From Methanoculleus sp. (GTDB taxonomy: Archaea > Halobacteriota > Methanomicrobia > Methanomicrobiales > Methanoculleaceae), in contig JALNXI010000009.1 in assembly GCA_023230425.1 (NCBI GenBank), positions 1 through 18,351 on the forward strand: DNA of 18,351 nucleotides, given 5' to 3'. The position numbers were made by a program, and so were the translations under genes. Position 1 is the first letter of the stretch. Each line of letters starts with the position of its first letter. The notes beneath the pieces were generated by a model. It saw only the letters and a program-made list of their open reading frames with translations, was not told the DNA's origin and did no database searches. Of the stretch, positions 1 through 6,445 are shown in pieces.

Positions 1-358
1 CCCCGTCCCTCAGGGGGGACGGGGTGGGGGGACGAGCGTATCGCCCAGGGCGATAGCCACCACGGTCCAGTCCCCGGGATGAGCCCGGGGACGATCCGGG
101 GCAGGCGCCCCCCCATCGGGGGATGAGGGCCAAAACGGGGTTTCAACAGCGCCCTTCTTTCGGGTTTGCCCTGTGGGAGCACGCGCTCCGCGGGTCCCGG
201 CCGGGCGGGACGCGGCCCTCTTGCAAATCGATCTTTTGATGCAGGCCCATGCGATCGTGACTGGCGGCCCTGACGGGGCTCCCCGGGTAAAATCCATCTT
301 GCGGGGAATAGTGATTTACCGCAATCTTGATATTCTTCGTTATTCAATTCTTTATTCG
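1..358. other. GC-rich noncoding segment with clustered hairpins
   Basis: I see no convincing gene upstream of the recombinase. The first 122 bases hold four close inverted repeats: 1-9 with 16-24 (9 bp), 39-46 with 48-55 (8 bp, one-base centre), 70-78 with 84-92 (9 bp) and 110-114 with 118-122 (5 bp). A further GC hairpin pairs 194-199 with 206-211. Open frames cross the segment on both strands, but they are proline/arginine-rich and look like by-products of GC content. An AT-rich stretch at about 310-357 probably contains the recombinase promoter. The left edge is cut by the window, so this may be part of a longer repeat or an RNA. Confidence 0.5.
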
Positions 359-1279
359 ATGGAAAATGCACTCTTCTCAGAATGGCTGGATCGCTTCAGC
401 GGTTACCTCCGGATGCGGAACTACTCGCCCCGGACCATCAAAAAATACGGGCAGACCATTCAACGCTTCGCCCGGTACGCCTGGTTCCGGCAGCACCCGG
501 ACACGGACAGGGTTCCGTTTGATGAAGTGACATTCTCGGATGCCCCTCTGGATGCGGATGTCAATGTCTCTGCTGCCCTCGTCACCGATTTCTTCTCCGC
601 CCTCTCGGAGGGGCGGGACTATAAGCCGAAGACTCTTCACCGGATGATATCGACGCTCTCCTCGTTCTACCGCTACCTCTACACGCAGGGAGTCGTGGTC
701 GCGAACCCCATGCTCGGTGTGGAGCGGCCCCGGATCAAAAACCAGGAACTGAAATACCTCAAACACAGCCAGGTGATCCGCCTGCTCAAAACAGTTCCGG
801 AGGGGCGGGACCGGTTGATCGTCCGCCTGATATACGCCACAGGCGTCCGTGTTTCGGAACTTTGCGCGATAAACGTCGAAGACATCGATTTCGAGGAGCA
901 GACGATCCGGGTGAAGGGGAAGGGCGATAAGATACGAACCGTTTTCGTCGACGAGGAGACGCTTGAAGAGATCGACCGGTTCATCGGCAACACGATCGAG
1001 GGCCCGCTCTTTCTGGGTCAGCAGGGCAATCACATCTCCCCGCGGACCGTCCAGCACCTCTTCAGGCAATACGCTCCGCCCGGGATCACGCCGCATAAAA
1101 TCCGGCATTCGTACGCGAGCGAGCTCTATCGGCGGTCAAAGAACCTCCGTGTCGTGCAGGAGAACCTGGGTCACTCTTCCATCAAGACGACCGAGATCTA
1201 TCTGCATACTGACATCGAGGAGCGCAGAAGCGTCTACCGGCAGTATTTCCCGCTCTCAAACGGGAAGAGGGAGGAGTGA
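359..1279 (+). CDS. xerA: Xer-type tyrosine recombinase (XerA-like)
   Basis: This is a 306-residue site-specific tyrosine recombinase, the size of XerC/XerD and archaeal XerA, which resolve chromosome dimers at dif. The N-terminal SAM-like core-binding domain covers about residues 5-110 (SPRTIKKY at 23-30) and the catalytic domain about 132-300. The full active-site set is visible: R164 in TGVRVSEL, K188 in VKGKGDK, H246 and R249 in HKIRH, H272 in LGHSS, and the nucleophile Y281 in TEIYLH. I chose ATG 359 (MENALFSEW). The frame stays open upstream to GTG 173, but those residues come from the hairpin-rich segment and resemble no Xer N-terminus. No phage-like genes adjoin it, which fits a housekeeping role, although I did not find a dif site. 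A degenerate-element integrase is the alternative. Confidence 0.85.
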   Translation: MENALFSEWLDRFSGYLRMRNYSPRTIKKYGQTIQRFARYAWFRQHPDTDRVPFDEVTFSDAPLDADVNVSAALVTDFFSALSEGRDYKPKTLHRMISTLSSFYRYLYTQGVVVANPMLGVERPRIKNQELKYLKHSQVIRLLKTVPEGRDRLIVRLIYATGVRVSELCAINVEDIDFEEQTIRVKGKGDKIRTVFVDEETLEEIDRFIGNTIEGPLFLGQQGNHISPRTVQHLFRQYAPPGITPHKIRHSYASELYRRSKNLRVVQENLGHSSIKTTEIYLHTDIEERRSVYRQYFPLSNGKREE

Positions 1280-1483
1280 ACCTGTCTGGTCGGGCGGTGC
1301 CGATAAACTGCCGGATGCTATATGAGTTGGGTACGACAATGAGACTCCTCTGAGTTGCCGGGCGTTGTCTTATGAGCCGGGGGCGCTCCGTGCTTTGTTG
1401 TCGGGGTATTCCCGTGCCTCGATCCCCTTCTTCCCCGCTCCCTTCGGCAACGCTCAAATCACTGGAGTGCCTATCGTATCGGT

Positions 1484-2419
1484 ATGCGCTACATCGTCAC
1501 TGGCGGGGCGGGATTCATCGGGTCCAACCTCGCCGAGCGGCTGGCACGCGACCATGACGTCGTGATCATCGACGACCTCGCCACCGGGCGGCGTGAGAAC
1601 ATCGAGCACCTCGTCAACCATCCCCGGGTGACGTTCATCGAAGGGAGCATCACCGACCTCGCCCTGCTCACCGATGCCTGTGCCGGGGCTGACGGTATCT
1701 TCCATCAGGCGGCCATCGCCTCGGTTCCCCGCTCCGTGGAAAAACCCCTGGAGACGAACGCGGTGAACGTGGGCGGAACCGTGAACGTCCTCTGGGCCGC
1801 AAAGGAGTGCGGCGTTCCGGCGGTTGTGGCGGCTTCCACCTCGGCGATCTACGGCGACGACCCGGCCTTCCCCAAACACGAGGCGATGGTGCCGACACCG
1901 CTCTCCCCCTATGCTGTCTCGAAACTCGCGGGCGAGTACTATGGGAAGGTCTTTTCGGACCTCTACGGCATCCGGACGGTCTTCCTCCGCTACTTCAACG
2001 TCTTCGGTCCCCGGCAGGACCCGAACTCCGAGTATGCGGCGGTGATCCCGAAGTTCATCACCCGGCTGCTTGCCGGGAAGCCGCCGATCATCTACGGTGA
2101 CGGAGAACAGACCCGGGACTTCATCTTCGTCGCCGACGTGGTGCGGGCGAACATCCAGGCGATGGAGAGCGGTGCCTCCGGCGTCTTCAACATCGCCGGG
2201 GGTCGCCGGGTCAGTCTCAACGAACTCGCTACAGATCTCTCGGAGATAACCGGCATGCACGCCCGGCCGCTCTACGAACCCCTAAGGCCGGGGGATGTCC
2301 GTGACTCGCTCGCCGATATATCACGGGCCAGAGATGCCTTCGGTTTTTCTCCACGTTACTCGGTCGATGAGGGGCTCCGCGAGACTGTGGCGTGGTTCCG
2401 GGACGGCGGCCGTCCGTAA
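1484..2419 (+). CDS. NAD-dependent sugar-nucleotide epimerase (GalE-like)
   Basis: This 311-residue protein belongs to the extended short-chain dehydrogenase family. It probably interconverts UDP-glucose and UDP-galactose or their N-acetyl forms in the cytoplasm. The NAD-binding Rossmann motif G7xxG10xxG13 opens the protein (VTGGAGFIG). DDLATG at 30-35 is the usual GalE signature after the second strand. The catalytic pair is Y143 and K147 in PYAVSK, with STS at 118-120 supplying the serine/threonine. RYFNVFGPRQ at 169-178 and GDGEQTRDFIFVADV at 205-219 are typical substrate-side segments. The length matches single-domain GalE-type enzymes. With manC downstream it suggests precursor supply for surface glycans. 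Substrate cannot be told from sequence alone; a UDP-GlcNAc 4-epimerase is equally possible. Confidence 0.85.
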   Translation: MRYIVTGGAGFIGSNLAERLARDHDVVIIDDLATGRRENIEHLVNHPRVTFIEGSITDLALLTDACAGADGIFHQAAIASVPRSVEKPLETNAVNVGGTVNVLWAAKECGVPAVVAASTSAIYGDDPAFPKHEAMVPTPLSPYAVSKLAGEYYGKVFSDLYGIRTVFLRYFNVFGPRQDPNSEYAAVIPKFITRLLAGKPPIIYGDGEQTRDFIFVADVVRANIQAMESGASGVFNIAGGRRVSLNELATDLSEITGMHARPLYEPLRPGDVRDSLADISRARDAFGFSPRYSVDEGLRETVAWFRDGGRP

Positions 2420-2507
2420 CCGCTCTCCCCGGGTTGGGGGCCGGCCCCGGGGCACCCTGCCGAGCGTCTCGGCCCGCCTCACTCCAGGGCCCGATAGATG
2501 TAGGAAC

Positions 2508-2515
2508 CTATATAT
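2508..2515 (+). promoter_or_regulatory. TATA-like box ahead of TPR gene
   Basis: CTATATAT lies about 40 bases upstream of the ATG at 2552, so transcription would start near 2538 and leave a short leader. It is the clearest AT-rich element in the GC-rich gap after the epimerase gene. Confidence 0.5.
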
Positions 2516-2551
2516 CGTCACTCCGCAGTATGGGGTGCGAGGTGCCAACGT

Positions 2552-2995
2552 ATGCCCCAATTTATTACACCGGAGATACCCCGGAAGGGTGATGACAGAG
2601 ACCCGTTACGGGCGTACAACGACGTAATAGCGGAGGACCGGCACGATCCTGCAGCCCTGAACAACAAGGGTGTGGCGTTCGAGCGGCAGGGCCGCTACGA
2701 GGAAGCGCTGGCCGCGTTCAGTGCGGCGCTCCTCTATGACGACGATGACGTCTACGCCTGGAACAACCGTGCAGTGATCCTCGCCCGGCTCGGCCGCCCC
2801 CAGGAAGCGGTGCTCGCGTGCAGGCAGGCGCTCGCGGTCGACCGGTCGTGCATCTTCGCCTGGGTCACCTACGGCATGGTGCTCGGCAGGATTGGAAGAT
2901 ATCGGGATGCTGAATCGGCTCTTGCGGTCGCAGAAGACCTCGACCCGCAGGCCCGGGCGCTCTACCCCGGGAACTCGACGATGACCCGGGCGTGA
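2552..2995 (+). CDS. Small TPR-repeat protein
   Basis: This is a 147-residue soluble protein made almost wholly of tetratricopeptide repeats, which act as protein-binding scaffolds. Three repeats can be read at about residues 33-66 (ALNNKGVAFERQGRYEEALA), 67-100 (AWNNRAVILARLGRPQEAVL) and 101-134 (AWVTYGMVLGRIGRYRDAES). Each carries the usual small and aromatic positions and ends in an acidic/proline turn. A 30-residue charged N-terminal segment precedes them. There is no signal peptide or membrane segment. TPR proteins of this size are abundant in Methanomicrobiales and their partners are mostly unknown. It lies between two sugar-nucleotide genes but has its own TATA box and a T-run after it, so an operon link is not supported. 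Confidence 0.8.
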   Translation: MPQFITPEIPRKGDDRDPLRAYNDVIAEDRHDPAALNNKGVAFERQGRYEEALAAFSAALLYDDDDVYAWNNRAVILARLGRPQEAVLACRQALAVDRSCIFAWVTYGMVLGRIGRYRDAESALAVAEDLDPQARALYPGNSTMTRA

Positions 2996-3009
2996 GTGGA
3001 AACATCATC

Positions 3010-3015
3010 TTTTTT
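3010..3015 (+). terminator. T-tract after TPR gene
   Basis: Six consecutive T residues lie 15 bases after the TPR stop codon. Archaeal RNA polymerase commonly terminates at such oligo-T runs without a hairpin. The rest of the 297-base gap up to 3292 holds no gene that I can support. Confidence 0.45.
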
Positions 3016-3229
3016 GGACCGCGATGAGGCAGCCGACAGGCCTCCCTTCCCGATGCCGTGATGAGGGTTGATGCATCGCCGGGCGCTATATGGGCGGTTG
3101 CCCCGGGGTCCGGGAGGTCGATAGTCTTCTTAAGCGCTGATCCTGTACGTATCGCTCCCTGCCAGCCCGGATCGGCTCGTTCGTATCGTCAGGCCGCCGG
3201 GTTCGTTCGGACCCCCTGGAAACCCTACA

Positions 3230-3292
3230 CTTTTATCTTCCTTATCGCAATAGAGTATTACAATCGAGTGCCCTCCGGCACGGAGTCATCTC
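3230..3292 (+). promoter_or_regulatory. manC promoter and short leader
   Basis: A TATA-like CTTTTATC lies at 3230-3237, which predicts a start near 3262 and a leader of about 30 bases. The leader holds a small hairpin (GTGCC 3268-3272 with GGCAC 3277-3281) and a Shine-Dalgarno-like GGAG at about 3282-3286, seven or eight bases before the ATG. The hairpin directly precedes the ribosome site and could affect access, but that is inference. Confidence 0.45.
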
Positions 3293-4645
3293 ATGAAGAC
3301 GCTCATTCTTGCAGGCGGGAGCGGCACCCGCCTCTTCCCGCTCTCAAGGGAACACTATCCGAAACAGTTCATCCCGCTGGTCGACGACGAATCCCTCTTC
3401 CAGAAGACGGTGAAGAGAGCGCTCCTCTTCTCCTCCCCGCAGGAGATCGCCATCGTCACCAACACGGAGCACAGGTTCCTGGTCCGGGACCAGCTTGCCG
3501 CCGTCGGGTGCGATTCAAGGGTCCTCGTGGAGCCGGTAGGCAAAAACACCCTGCCGGCGATCTACTACGGCGTCAGGGAGGTTGCCGGGGGGGACGGGCC
3601 GCAGACGGTCGCGGTGCTGCCCTCCGACCACCTGATCACCGCGACCGGGCCGTTCCATGAGGCCTTCCGCCGGGCGGAGCGGCTCACAAAGGATTACCTG
3701 GTAGTCTTCGGGGTGTGGCCGACATCGCCCCACACCGGCTACGGCTACATTCGCCCGGGCGAGCCTCTCCGGGACGGTTCGCTCGTGGACGCCTTTGTGG
3801 AGAAGCCTGACCTTGCGACCGCTGGGAGGTACGTCGCCGACGGCTACCTCTGGAATTCCGGCATGTTCTGCTTTGATGCCGATCTCTTCCTTGCCGAGTG
3901 CGATGCGTGCGCGCCGGACGTGGTCCGGGCGTTCGAGCACCCCCTCGAGGAGGCATACAGCGCAGTCCCCTCCCTCTCCATCGACTACGGGATCATGGAG
4001 AAGACCCGGCGGGCTGCAGTCGTGCCTCTTGAAGCCGACTGGAACGATGTGGGGAACTTCGACGCGCTCTACGCCGCCCTGCCGAAGAACGGGGACGCGA
4101 ACGCCGTCAGGGGCGAGCATATAGGTATCGACTCGTCCAGGAACCTGATCATCGCCGACCGGTTGATCGCCACCGTCGGGGTTCACGACCTTGCTATCGT
4201 TGAGACGAAGGACGCGATTCTGGTCGCCGCCCGGGACGAGGCCCAGCGGGTGGGTGAGATCGCAAAAGCCCTCCGCGAGAAGGGTGACTCCCGTGCGCTC
4301 TTCCACACGCAAGTCCACCGGCCCTGGGGCTCCTATACGAACCTCGAAGAGGGGCAGTCCTACAAGATCAAGCGGGTCACCGTCCCCCCGAAACGCCGCC
4401 TCTCCCTCCAGATGCACCACCACCGCTCCGAGCACTGGGTGGTCGTCACCGGGTGCGCCGAGGTGACGATCGCCGACGCGACCTACCTCCTCCGGAACGG
4501 CGAGTCCACCTTCGTCCCGGCGGGAACGGTCCACCGGCTCGCGAACCCAGGCCTCCTCCCGCTCGAACTGATCGAGGTGCAGATCGGGGAGTACACCGGC
4601 GAGGACGACATCGTGCGGTTCGAGGACGACTTCGATCGGACGTGA
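3293..4645 (+). CDS. manC: Mannose-1-P guanylyltransferase / mannose-6-P isomerase
   Basis: This 450-residue bifunctional enzyme of the ManC/AlgA family makes GDP-mannose from mannose-1-phosphate and GTP, and it interconverts fructose-6-phosphate and mannose-6-phosphate. The nucleotidyltransferase domain covers about residues 1-270. It has LAGGSGTR at 6-13, the lysine of YPKQF (K24), FVEKP at 168-172, WNSGMF at 187-192 and DWNDVG at 249-254. A linker leads to a C-terminal type II isomerase cupin at about 340-445. Its metal-site segment is QMHHHRSEHW (373-382), followed by VPAGTVHRL (408-416) and the family's closing EDDFDR. The length is near that of known bifunctional members. It has its own promoter and Shine-Dalgarno site, and the + strand run ends here before the tRNA gene. 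GDP-mannose probably goes to surface glycans or glycosylation. Confidence 0.92.
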   Translation: MKTLILAGGSGTRLFPLSREHYPKQFIPLVDDESLFQKTVKRALLFSSPQEIAIVTNTEHRFLVRDQLAAVGCDSRVLVEPVGKNTLPAIYYGVREVAGGDGPQTVAVLPSDHLITATGPFHEAFRRAERLTKDYLVVFGVWPTSPHTGYGYIRPGEPLRDGSLVDAFVEKPDLATAGRYVADGYLWNSGMFCFDADLFLAECDACAPDVVRAFEHPLEEAYSAVPSLSIDYGIMEKTRRAAVVPLEADWNDVGNFDALYAALPKNGDANAVRGEHIGIDSSRNLIIADRLIATVGVHDLAIVETKDAILVAARDEAQRVGEIAKALREKGDSRALFHTQVHRPWGSYTNLEEGQSYKIKRVTVPPKRRLSLQMHHHRSEHWVVVTGCAEVTIADATYLLRNGESTFVPAGTVHRLANPGLLPLELIEVQIGEYTGEDDIVRFEDDFDRT

Positions 4646-4722
4646 GCGCTGGGAATCCCGGTAGCCCCCCTCTGGCTCTCCGTTTACCCAGGACCAAACC
4701 GATATAATCCCGGGATGCATAG

Positions 4723-4730
4723 AATATAAG
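4723..4730 (+). promoter_or_regulatory. TATA-like box for tRNA-Gln
   Basis: AATATAAG lies about 45 bases upstream of the mature tRNA 5' end, which predicts a start near 4752 and a roughly 20-base leader removed by RNase P. A second AT-rich patch (GATATAAT, about 4701-4708) is farther upstream. Confidence 0.4.
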
Positions 4731-4773
4731 GGCTGGTACCTATGGTTTCCGGCGGTCCTGGTCTGTTTCTGTC

Positions 4774-4846
4774 ACCCCCGTAGTGTAGTGGTCAATCATG
4801 CAGGACTTTGGATCCGGCGACGGCGGTTCGAATCCGCCCGGGGGTA
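4774..4846 (+). tRNA. tRNA-Gln (anticodon TTG)
   Basis: The gene folds as a 73-base cloverleaf. The acceptor stem ACCCCCG (4774-4780) pairs with CGGGGGT (4839-4845), followed by discriminator A4846; CCA is not encoded. The D arm starts GTG and closes with CAT. The anticodon loop CTTTGGA places TTG at 4808-4810. The T arm is GGCGG-TTCGAAT-CCGCC. The anticodon stem CAGGA/TCCGG has one non-pair (A28-G42), and T13-T22 in the D stem is also unpaired. In archaea Gln-tRNA is normally made by GluRS plus GatDE, not by the GatCAB enzyme at the right end of this window. The 3' end is repeated at 6878-6891, so the gene probably served as an integration target. Confidence 0.9.
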
Positions 4847-4848
4847 TG
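4835..4848 (+). repeat. Putative attL: tRNA 3' end direct repeat, copy 1
   Basis: CGCCCGGGGGTATG covers the last 12 bases of tRNA-Gln plus TG. It occurs exactly again at 6878-6891 in the same orientation. Duplication of a tRNA 3' end is the usual mark of tyrosine-integrase insertion. Confidence 0.6.
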
Positions 4849-4909
4849 AAAACTTCATGTTCACTACCCACGGCATAGGTTTTAAAAGCACTGTTCATCA
4901 CGCTTTTCT

Positions 4910-5041
4910 GTGAGTTCCAGTCATGTTTCTGAAGCCGAGAAGTCAATTAAATTCGCTCTCGCAGATGGACGTCTCTCAAAAACTGATGCCGATATAATAC
5001 GTGAATTCCTCGCTGATGCCCGGGCGGTAAATGGCATCTCA
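4910..5041 (+). pseudogene. int: Tyrosine integrase N-terminal remnant
   Basis: A GTG-started frame encodes about 44 residues with an integrase core-binding style (EAEKSIKFALADG, then KTDADIIREFLADARAVNGIS), which I recognise as the opening of archaeal tyrosine integrases found in methanogen elements. After NGIS the similarity stops. The frame runs on to 5374 only as unrelated arginine-rich sequence, overlapping the next relic genes. No catalytic R, HxxR or Y motif follows anywhere before the antitoxin gene. A TATA-like TTTTAAAA at about 4880-4887 sits some 26 bases ahead of the GTG, which suits a leaderless transcript. AAAAGC (4884-4889) and GCTTTT (4902-4907) could instead form the tRNA terminator. 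Placement 64 bases after the tRNA is where an integrase normally sits. Family assignment is from memory of the motif, not a search. Confidence 0.55.
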
Positions 5042-5045
5042 GAAG

Positions 5046-5297
5046 ATGGAGGATGGCGTGTGCAGTGGATTGGTACGACGAACAGGGGCACAGACCCCCT
5101 GGGAGGTAGTGAAAACCATCTGAAGGTATCCCGTCATCGACGATCTCAACGAGGCCCTACAGGCGCATGGCATCGACGCTCGCCACATCGCTCGTCCGGG
5201 GCCGACTACCTTCCGCGCATGGACTGCGGATGGCCGATACCTCCGGTGGGACGCCTCGGCGCCCGAGCAGACCCGGCCGGAGGCGGTGCCGGCATGA
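5046..5297 (+). pseudogene. Small unknown protein broken by in-frame TGA (copy 1)
   Basis: Reading from ATG 5046 gives MEDGVCSGLVRRTG and onward to WEVVKTI, then TGA at 5121-5123. The same frame continues without another stop as RYPVIDDLNEALQAHGIDAR to RWDASAPEQTRPEAVPA, ending at TGA 5295-5297. One C-to-T change of a CGA arginine codon would explain the break; the restored protein would be about 83 residues. I do not recognise a family. The segment at 5181-5252 has a second copy at 6097-6168 that matches at 60 of 72 bases. The stop overlaps the next start as ATGA, so the gene was the first of an operon. A functional shorter product from 5124 on has no clear start codon. Confidence 0.5.
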
Positions 5298-5626
5298 GAC
5301 CCAACCTCTCCAAGCGGGTGACGTCCGACGACTGCAAAGGTTGCGGTCGCTGCTGCGAGGTGTTCGAGATCTGATATCCTCCCGCTGACGGCTCCCTCCA
5401 TACCCCGATATCGTCCGGTCGGAGTTCCAGCGGTTCAAACTGCTCGTGGGCATAGGCAGCCGCATCTCCACTCACGACGACGAACACGGGACGTGGCTGT
5501 TCAACACCCCGTGCAAGCACCTGCGCGATCTACGACAGCCCAGATCGGCCCTTGATGTGCCGGCACTTCCCCTACGAGGACTCAACAGTAGATGACTGCC
5601 CACAACTGAAGGGAGGAAGCACATGA
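5294..5626 (+). pseudogene. YkgJ-like CxxCxxCC metal-binding protein, frameshifted
   Basis: From ATG 5294 the frame reads MRPNLSKRVTSDDCKGCGRC and CEVFEI, then stops at 5374. The rest of the family pattern continues in other frames: DILPLTAPS; then SEFQRFKLLVGIGSR, GTWLFNTPCKHL; then CAIYDSPDRPLMCRHFPYED and a stop at 5624-5626. At least three frame changes are needed to join these. The C-x2-C-x2-CC start, PCxxL and the CxIY..RPxxCRxFP ending are the signature of the YkgJ (UPF0153) family, thought to chelate zinc or iron; the substrate is unknown. Both ends keep ATGA overlaps with neighbours (5294-5297 and 5623-5626). Several independent shifts favour true decay over a single base-calling error. 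Confidence 0.7.
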
Positions 5627-6019
5627 CGGACAGCAGGAAGACCCAGACGTTGCGGCACTACTCCACAACATGCTACATTTGCGGGGGTAAAGGGGTGCTG
5701 CCAAGAGATCACAATATTCTATCCCGGCGACCGGGAGAGCCCATGTTATCCTCAGGAATTCAAAAAGGGCAGAAGATGCCCTCCTCTCAGTGTCGAAGAA
5801 TGGCGCGAGATTGGAGAGCAATTCGAACGGTGCATCACATCTACCGATTCCCTTATTGCGGCATTATCGGGGAGGGTGCCGGCGAGTTTGATTGATGAGG
5901 GAATCCGCTACCGGATGGATCTTCTCAAATCCCAGATGAAGTTAGAGCCTGCTGCCGACAGACACCTCGGATTCGGATCATGGGGTGTGTTGTATCCTAA
6001 GGGAAAATCTGGAGAGTGA
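5623..6019 (+). pseudogene. Cysteine-rich protein with one frameshift
   Basis: Starting at ATG 5623, overlapping the previous stop as ATGA, the frame reads MTDSRKTQTLRHYSTTCYIC and GGKG. Sense then passes to the next frame as GCCQEITIFYPGDRESPCYP, through SVEEWREIGEQFERC, to a TGA at 6017-6019. The switch lies in AAAGGGG at about 5688-5695, where one extra G is enough. Joined, the product is about 131 residues with a CxxCxxxxCC cluster near residue 17 and a mostly helical C-terminal half. It may be a second metal-binding protein related in style to the YkgJ-like neighbour. The unshifted first frame ends at 5895 and looks random after the cysteines. I do not know a named family for it. Confidence 0.5.
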
Positions 6020-6096
6020 CACATGAGCAGACTGAATACGATATGGAATGTTTAGTTATATAATCGACGCCCAAAAAAACGCCTGGCGTCGCCCTC

Positions 6097-6168
6097 AGGC
6101 ACATCGCCCGCCCGGCGCCGAACGCCCTCCGCGCATGGACCGCGGACGGCTGATACCTCCGGTGGGAC
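6097..6168 (+). pseudogene. Fragment of the small unknown protein (copy 2)
   Basis: These 24 codons read RHIARPAPNALRAWTADG, a TGA stop (6151-6153), then YLRWD. They align with copy 1 at 5181-5252 without gaps; 60 of 72 bases agree and many differences are silent. The TGA replaces the CGA arginine of copy 1. No start codon or continuation is visible. The base pattern indicates an older paralogue that was under protein-level selection before it broke. A hairpin (CGACGCC 6065-6071 with GGCGTCG 6085-6091) lies just upstream. Confidence 0.55.
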
Positions 6169-6182
6169 TCTCCTTCCCCAAA

Positions 6183-6190
6183 TCTTTATG
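6183..6190 (+). promoter_or_regulatory. TATA-like box of antitoxin-toxin operon
   Basis: A TCTTTATG-like AT-rich element centred about 28 bases before ATG 6215 suits a leaderless or nearly leaderless transcript from 6215. This argues against the in-frame upstream ATG at 6188, which lies inside the box. Confidence 0.5.
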
Positions 6191-6192
6191 CC

Positions 6193-6222
6193 TTATGGCA
6201 ACCTATGGGTAGTTATGGCAAC
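6193..6222 (+). promoter_or_regulatory. Putative antitoxin operator: 10-bp-spaced repeats
   Basis: TTATGGCAAC occurs exactly at 6193-6202 and 6213-6222, and the intervening ten bases CTATGGGTAG are a weaker match. TATGG therefore recurs at exact 10-bp steps (6194, 6204, 6214), on one face of the helix. The array fills the space between the TATA box and the start codon, where a bound ribbon-helix-helix antitoxin would block transcription. Autoregulation is the rule for such modules; binding here is inferred. Confidence 0.5.
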
Positions 6223-6445
6223 GACGATCCAACTCCAACCCGAGACCAAGTCCCGCTTGGATACCCTGAAAACACACCCCCGGGAGAGTTACGACGAGAC
6301 GCTCAACCGCATCATGGACGCGTTCTTCGATCCGGAGCCGTTGAGCGAAGAAACGCTGCAGGAGATCGAAGAAAGCATCGCAGACATGCGGGCCGGTATC
6401 CGGGGTCGCCCCTTTGAAGATTATGTGCGGGAACGGGGCCTTTGA
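6215..6445 (+). CDS. RHH-type antitoxin
   Basis: This 76-residue acidic protein is the antitoxin of a type II module. Its N-terminus MATTIQLQPETKSRLDTLK and the following RESYDETLNRIMD are typical of small archaeal antitoxins that pair a ribbon-helix-helix-like DNA-binding end with a toxin-binding tail. The tail (about residues 40-76) is rich in glutamate and ends FEDYVRERGL. I chose ATG 6215 over ATG 6188 because the latter lies in the TATA element and adds nine residues (MPYGNLWVV) unlike the family. The stop TGA shares its A with the toxin start (TGATG), so the two are translationally coupled. It is intact although the genes before it are broken, which suggests selection to keep the pair. 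Confidence 0.8.
   Translation: MATTIQLQPETKSRLDTLKTHPRESYDETLNRIMDAFFDPEPLSEETLQEIEESIADMRAGIRGRPFEDYVRERGL

Noticed and set aside
1..122. CRISPR array
   Set aside because: The hairpins differ in sequence and spacing. There is no regular repeat-spacer pattern here or elsewhere in the window, and no cas genes.
10..297. Proline-rich 95-residue frame on the - strand at the left edge
   Set aside because: It passes through the hairpin cluster, has low-complexity P/R/A composition and shows no motif or start signal. I treat it as a by-product of GC-rich repeats.
173..358. 62-residue N-terminal extension of the Xer recombinase from GTG 173
   Set aside because: The extension is read from the hairpin-rich segment and matches no Xer N-terminus, whereas ATG 359 gives the standard length and opening.
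3058..3145. Possible C/D box guide RNA (GTGATGA at about 3059, CTGA near 3138)
   Set aside because: The box spacing is too long for a typical archaeal C/D RNA and I saw no convincing internal C'/D' pair or terminal stem.
3515..4720. Long 401-residue frame antisense to manC
   Set aside because: It mirrors codon structure of manC on the other strand, is rich in V, G, R and E, and has no motif. The manC frame has clear catalytic motifs.
5121..6153. Recoding of in-frame TGA or programmed frameshifting in the relic genes
   Set aside because: There are several independent lesions in neighbouring genes, in an element whose integrase is also truncated. Decay is simpler, and I saw no SECIS-like or slippery-site arrangement apart from a G-run.
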